Shown here piece by piece: positions 63,793 to 64,000 of a DNA stretch of 64,000 nucleotides (position 1 is its first letter; the number at the start of each line of letters is the position of its first letter). The translations under genes and the position numbers were made by a program. A model generated the notes under the pieces. It worked only from the letters and a program-made list of their open reading frames with translations. It had not been told where the DNA came from and searched no databases. Source of the stretch: Hyunsoonleella flava (lineage in GTDB: Bacteria > Bacteroidota > Bacteroidia > Flavobacteriales > Flavobacteriaceae); the NCBI RefSeq assembly GCF_004310325.1, contig NZ_SIRT01000008.1:62001-126000 (forward strand), written 5' to 3'.

Positions 63793-63838
63793 ACAGAACA
63801 GTACAGGATGCAAAAACCTGATGGACGTCCTATTTTCG
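63793..63838 (+). promoter_or_regulatory. ACAGGAT repeat promoter of the rightmost gene (site k)
   Basis: Half-sites ACAGAAC (63793-63799) and ACAGGAT (63803-63809), exactly 21 bases, then TATTTTCG (63831-63838; five of six fixed positions). The ATG at 63896 is 57 bases downstream, a longer leader than at the other sites. Confidence 0.6.
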
Positions 63839-63895
63839 TTTTCATGAGTATTATAAATTATTCAATACAACTAACTAATTAAACCGTAAGAACTT

Positions 63896-64000
63896 ATGAT
63901 CCAACACAATATTGACGACGATTATGAAGAATTAGCAGTAGGTGAATTTGAAAGAACCCCTGTGCCAAAATCTAGATTAAAGGGATGGAAATCTTTTTTA
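63896..64000 (+). CDS. 5' end of an unidentified gene, possibly a permease (partial)
   Basis: 35 codons run off the window edge. The N-terminus is acidic (NIDDDYEELAVGEFERTPVP) and then basic (KSRLKGWKSFL), as expected for the cytoplasmic head of a membrane transporter just before its first helix; from memory it resembles the start of purine/cytosine-permease-like transporters of Bacteroidota. It has its own composite promoter. A transporter for rhamnose or another product would fit the neighbourhood, but too little is visible to decide. Confidence 0.4.
   Translation, partial: MIQHNIDDDYEELAVGEFERTPVPKSRLKGWKSFL

Noticed and set aside
1-64000. tRNA, rRNA, CRISPR arrays, insertion sequences, prophage genes
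   Set aside because: Looked for and not seen; no transposase, integrase, Cas or phage genes among the coding regions.

Overview
The window is a low-GC, densely packed carbohydrate-utilisation region of a marine Bacteroidota, most likely a Flavobacteriaceae. The evidence is: four proteins with type IX secretion (T9SS) C-terminal tails, many lipoproteins carrying a Cys right after the signal segment, Bacteroidota-type -7 boxes (TAnnTTTG), long same-strand blocks of glycosidases, lyases and S1 sulfatases, and a complete L-rhamnose catabolic set. Together these point to a locus for a sulfated, rhamnose- and uronate-rich green-algal polysaccharide, most likely ulvan. The substrate is inferred from gene content, not proven.

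Layout. 1-142 is the 3' end of a GH3-like gene. 477-8872 holds a secreted lectin-like protein, L-rhamnose mutarotase, a Tat-exported Gfo/Idh/MocA oxidoreductase, two tandem BNR_4 propeller proteins (PL24/PL25-type ulvan lyase candidates) and an FN3 lipoprotein. 9081-13632 holds a GH67N-type glycosidase, a DUF1593 nucleoside-hydrolase-like protein and an acetolactate-decarboxylase-like lipoprotein. 13930-26708 holds two tandem GH78 rhamnosidases, GH43, two S1 sulfatases and GH2. 26712-36381 holds an alginate/glucuronan-lyase-like protein, GH106, a T9SS heparinase II/III-fold lyase and a third BNR_4 protein. 36411-48337 is a run of five S1 sulfatases, a divergent alkaline-phosphatase-superfamily protein, a DUF1961 protein and a second heparinase II/III-fold lyase. 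48382-50544 (minus strand) carries two paralogous GntR regulators. 51164-60045 is the rhamnose operon: aldolase/dehydrogenase fusion, isomerase, kinase, a tandem class II aldolase, FMN lactate oxidase/dehydrogenase and aldehyde dehydrogenase. 60127-63638 (minus strand) carries an esterase and lutABC. A new gene begins at 63896.

How it fits together. Surface lyases and sulfatases would cut and desulfate the polymer; GH78/GH106, GH43, GH2 and the GH67N-like enzyme would trim oligomers; RhaM, RhaI, RhaB and RhaEW would turn L-rhamnose into DHAP and L-lactaldehyde; lactaldehyde would be oxidised to lactate and lactate to pyruvate. No SusC/SusD pair and no unsaturated uronyl hydrolase (GH88/GH105) is present, so the locus must extend outside the window or rely on other loci.

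The most notable unexplained structure is a repeated composite promoter: two ACAGGAT-like half-sites 10 bp apart followed, usually after exactly 21 bases, by a TAnnTTTG-like -7 box. I found it at ten places. It links the polysaccharide genes, the rhamnose operon, lutABC and the gene starting at 63896 into one apparent regulon, and one perfect copy points into a stretch with no obvious gene start. No tRNA, rRNA, CRISPR or insertion sequence was seen.
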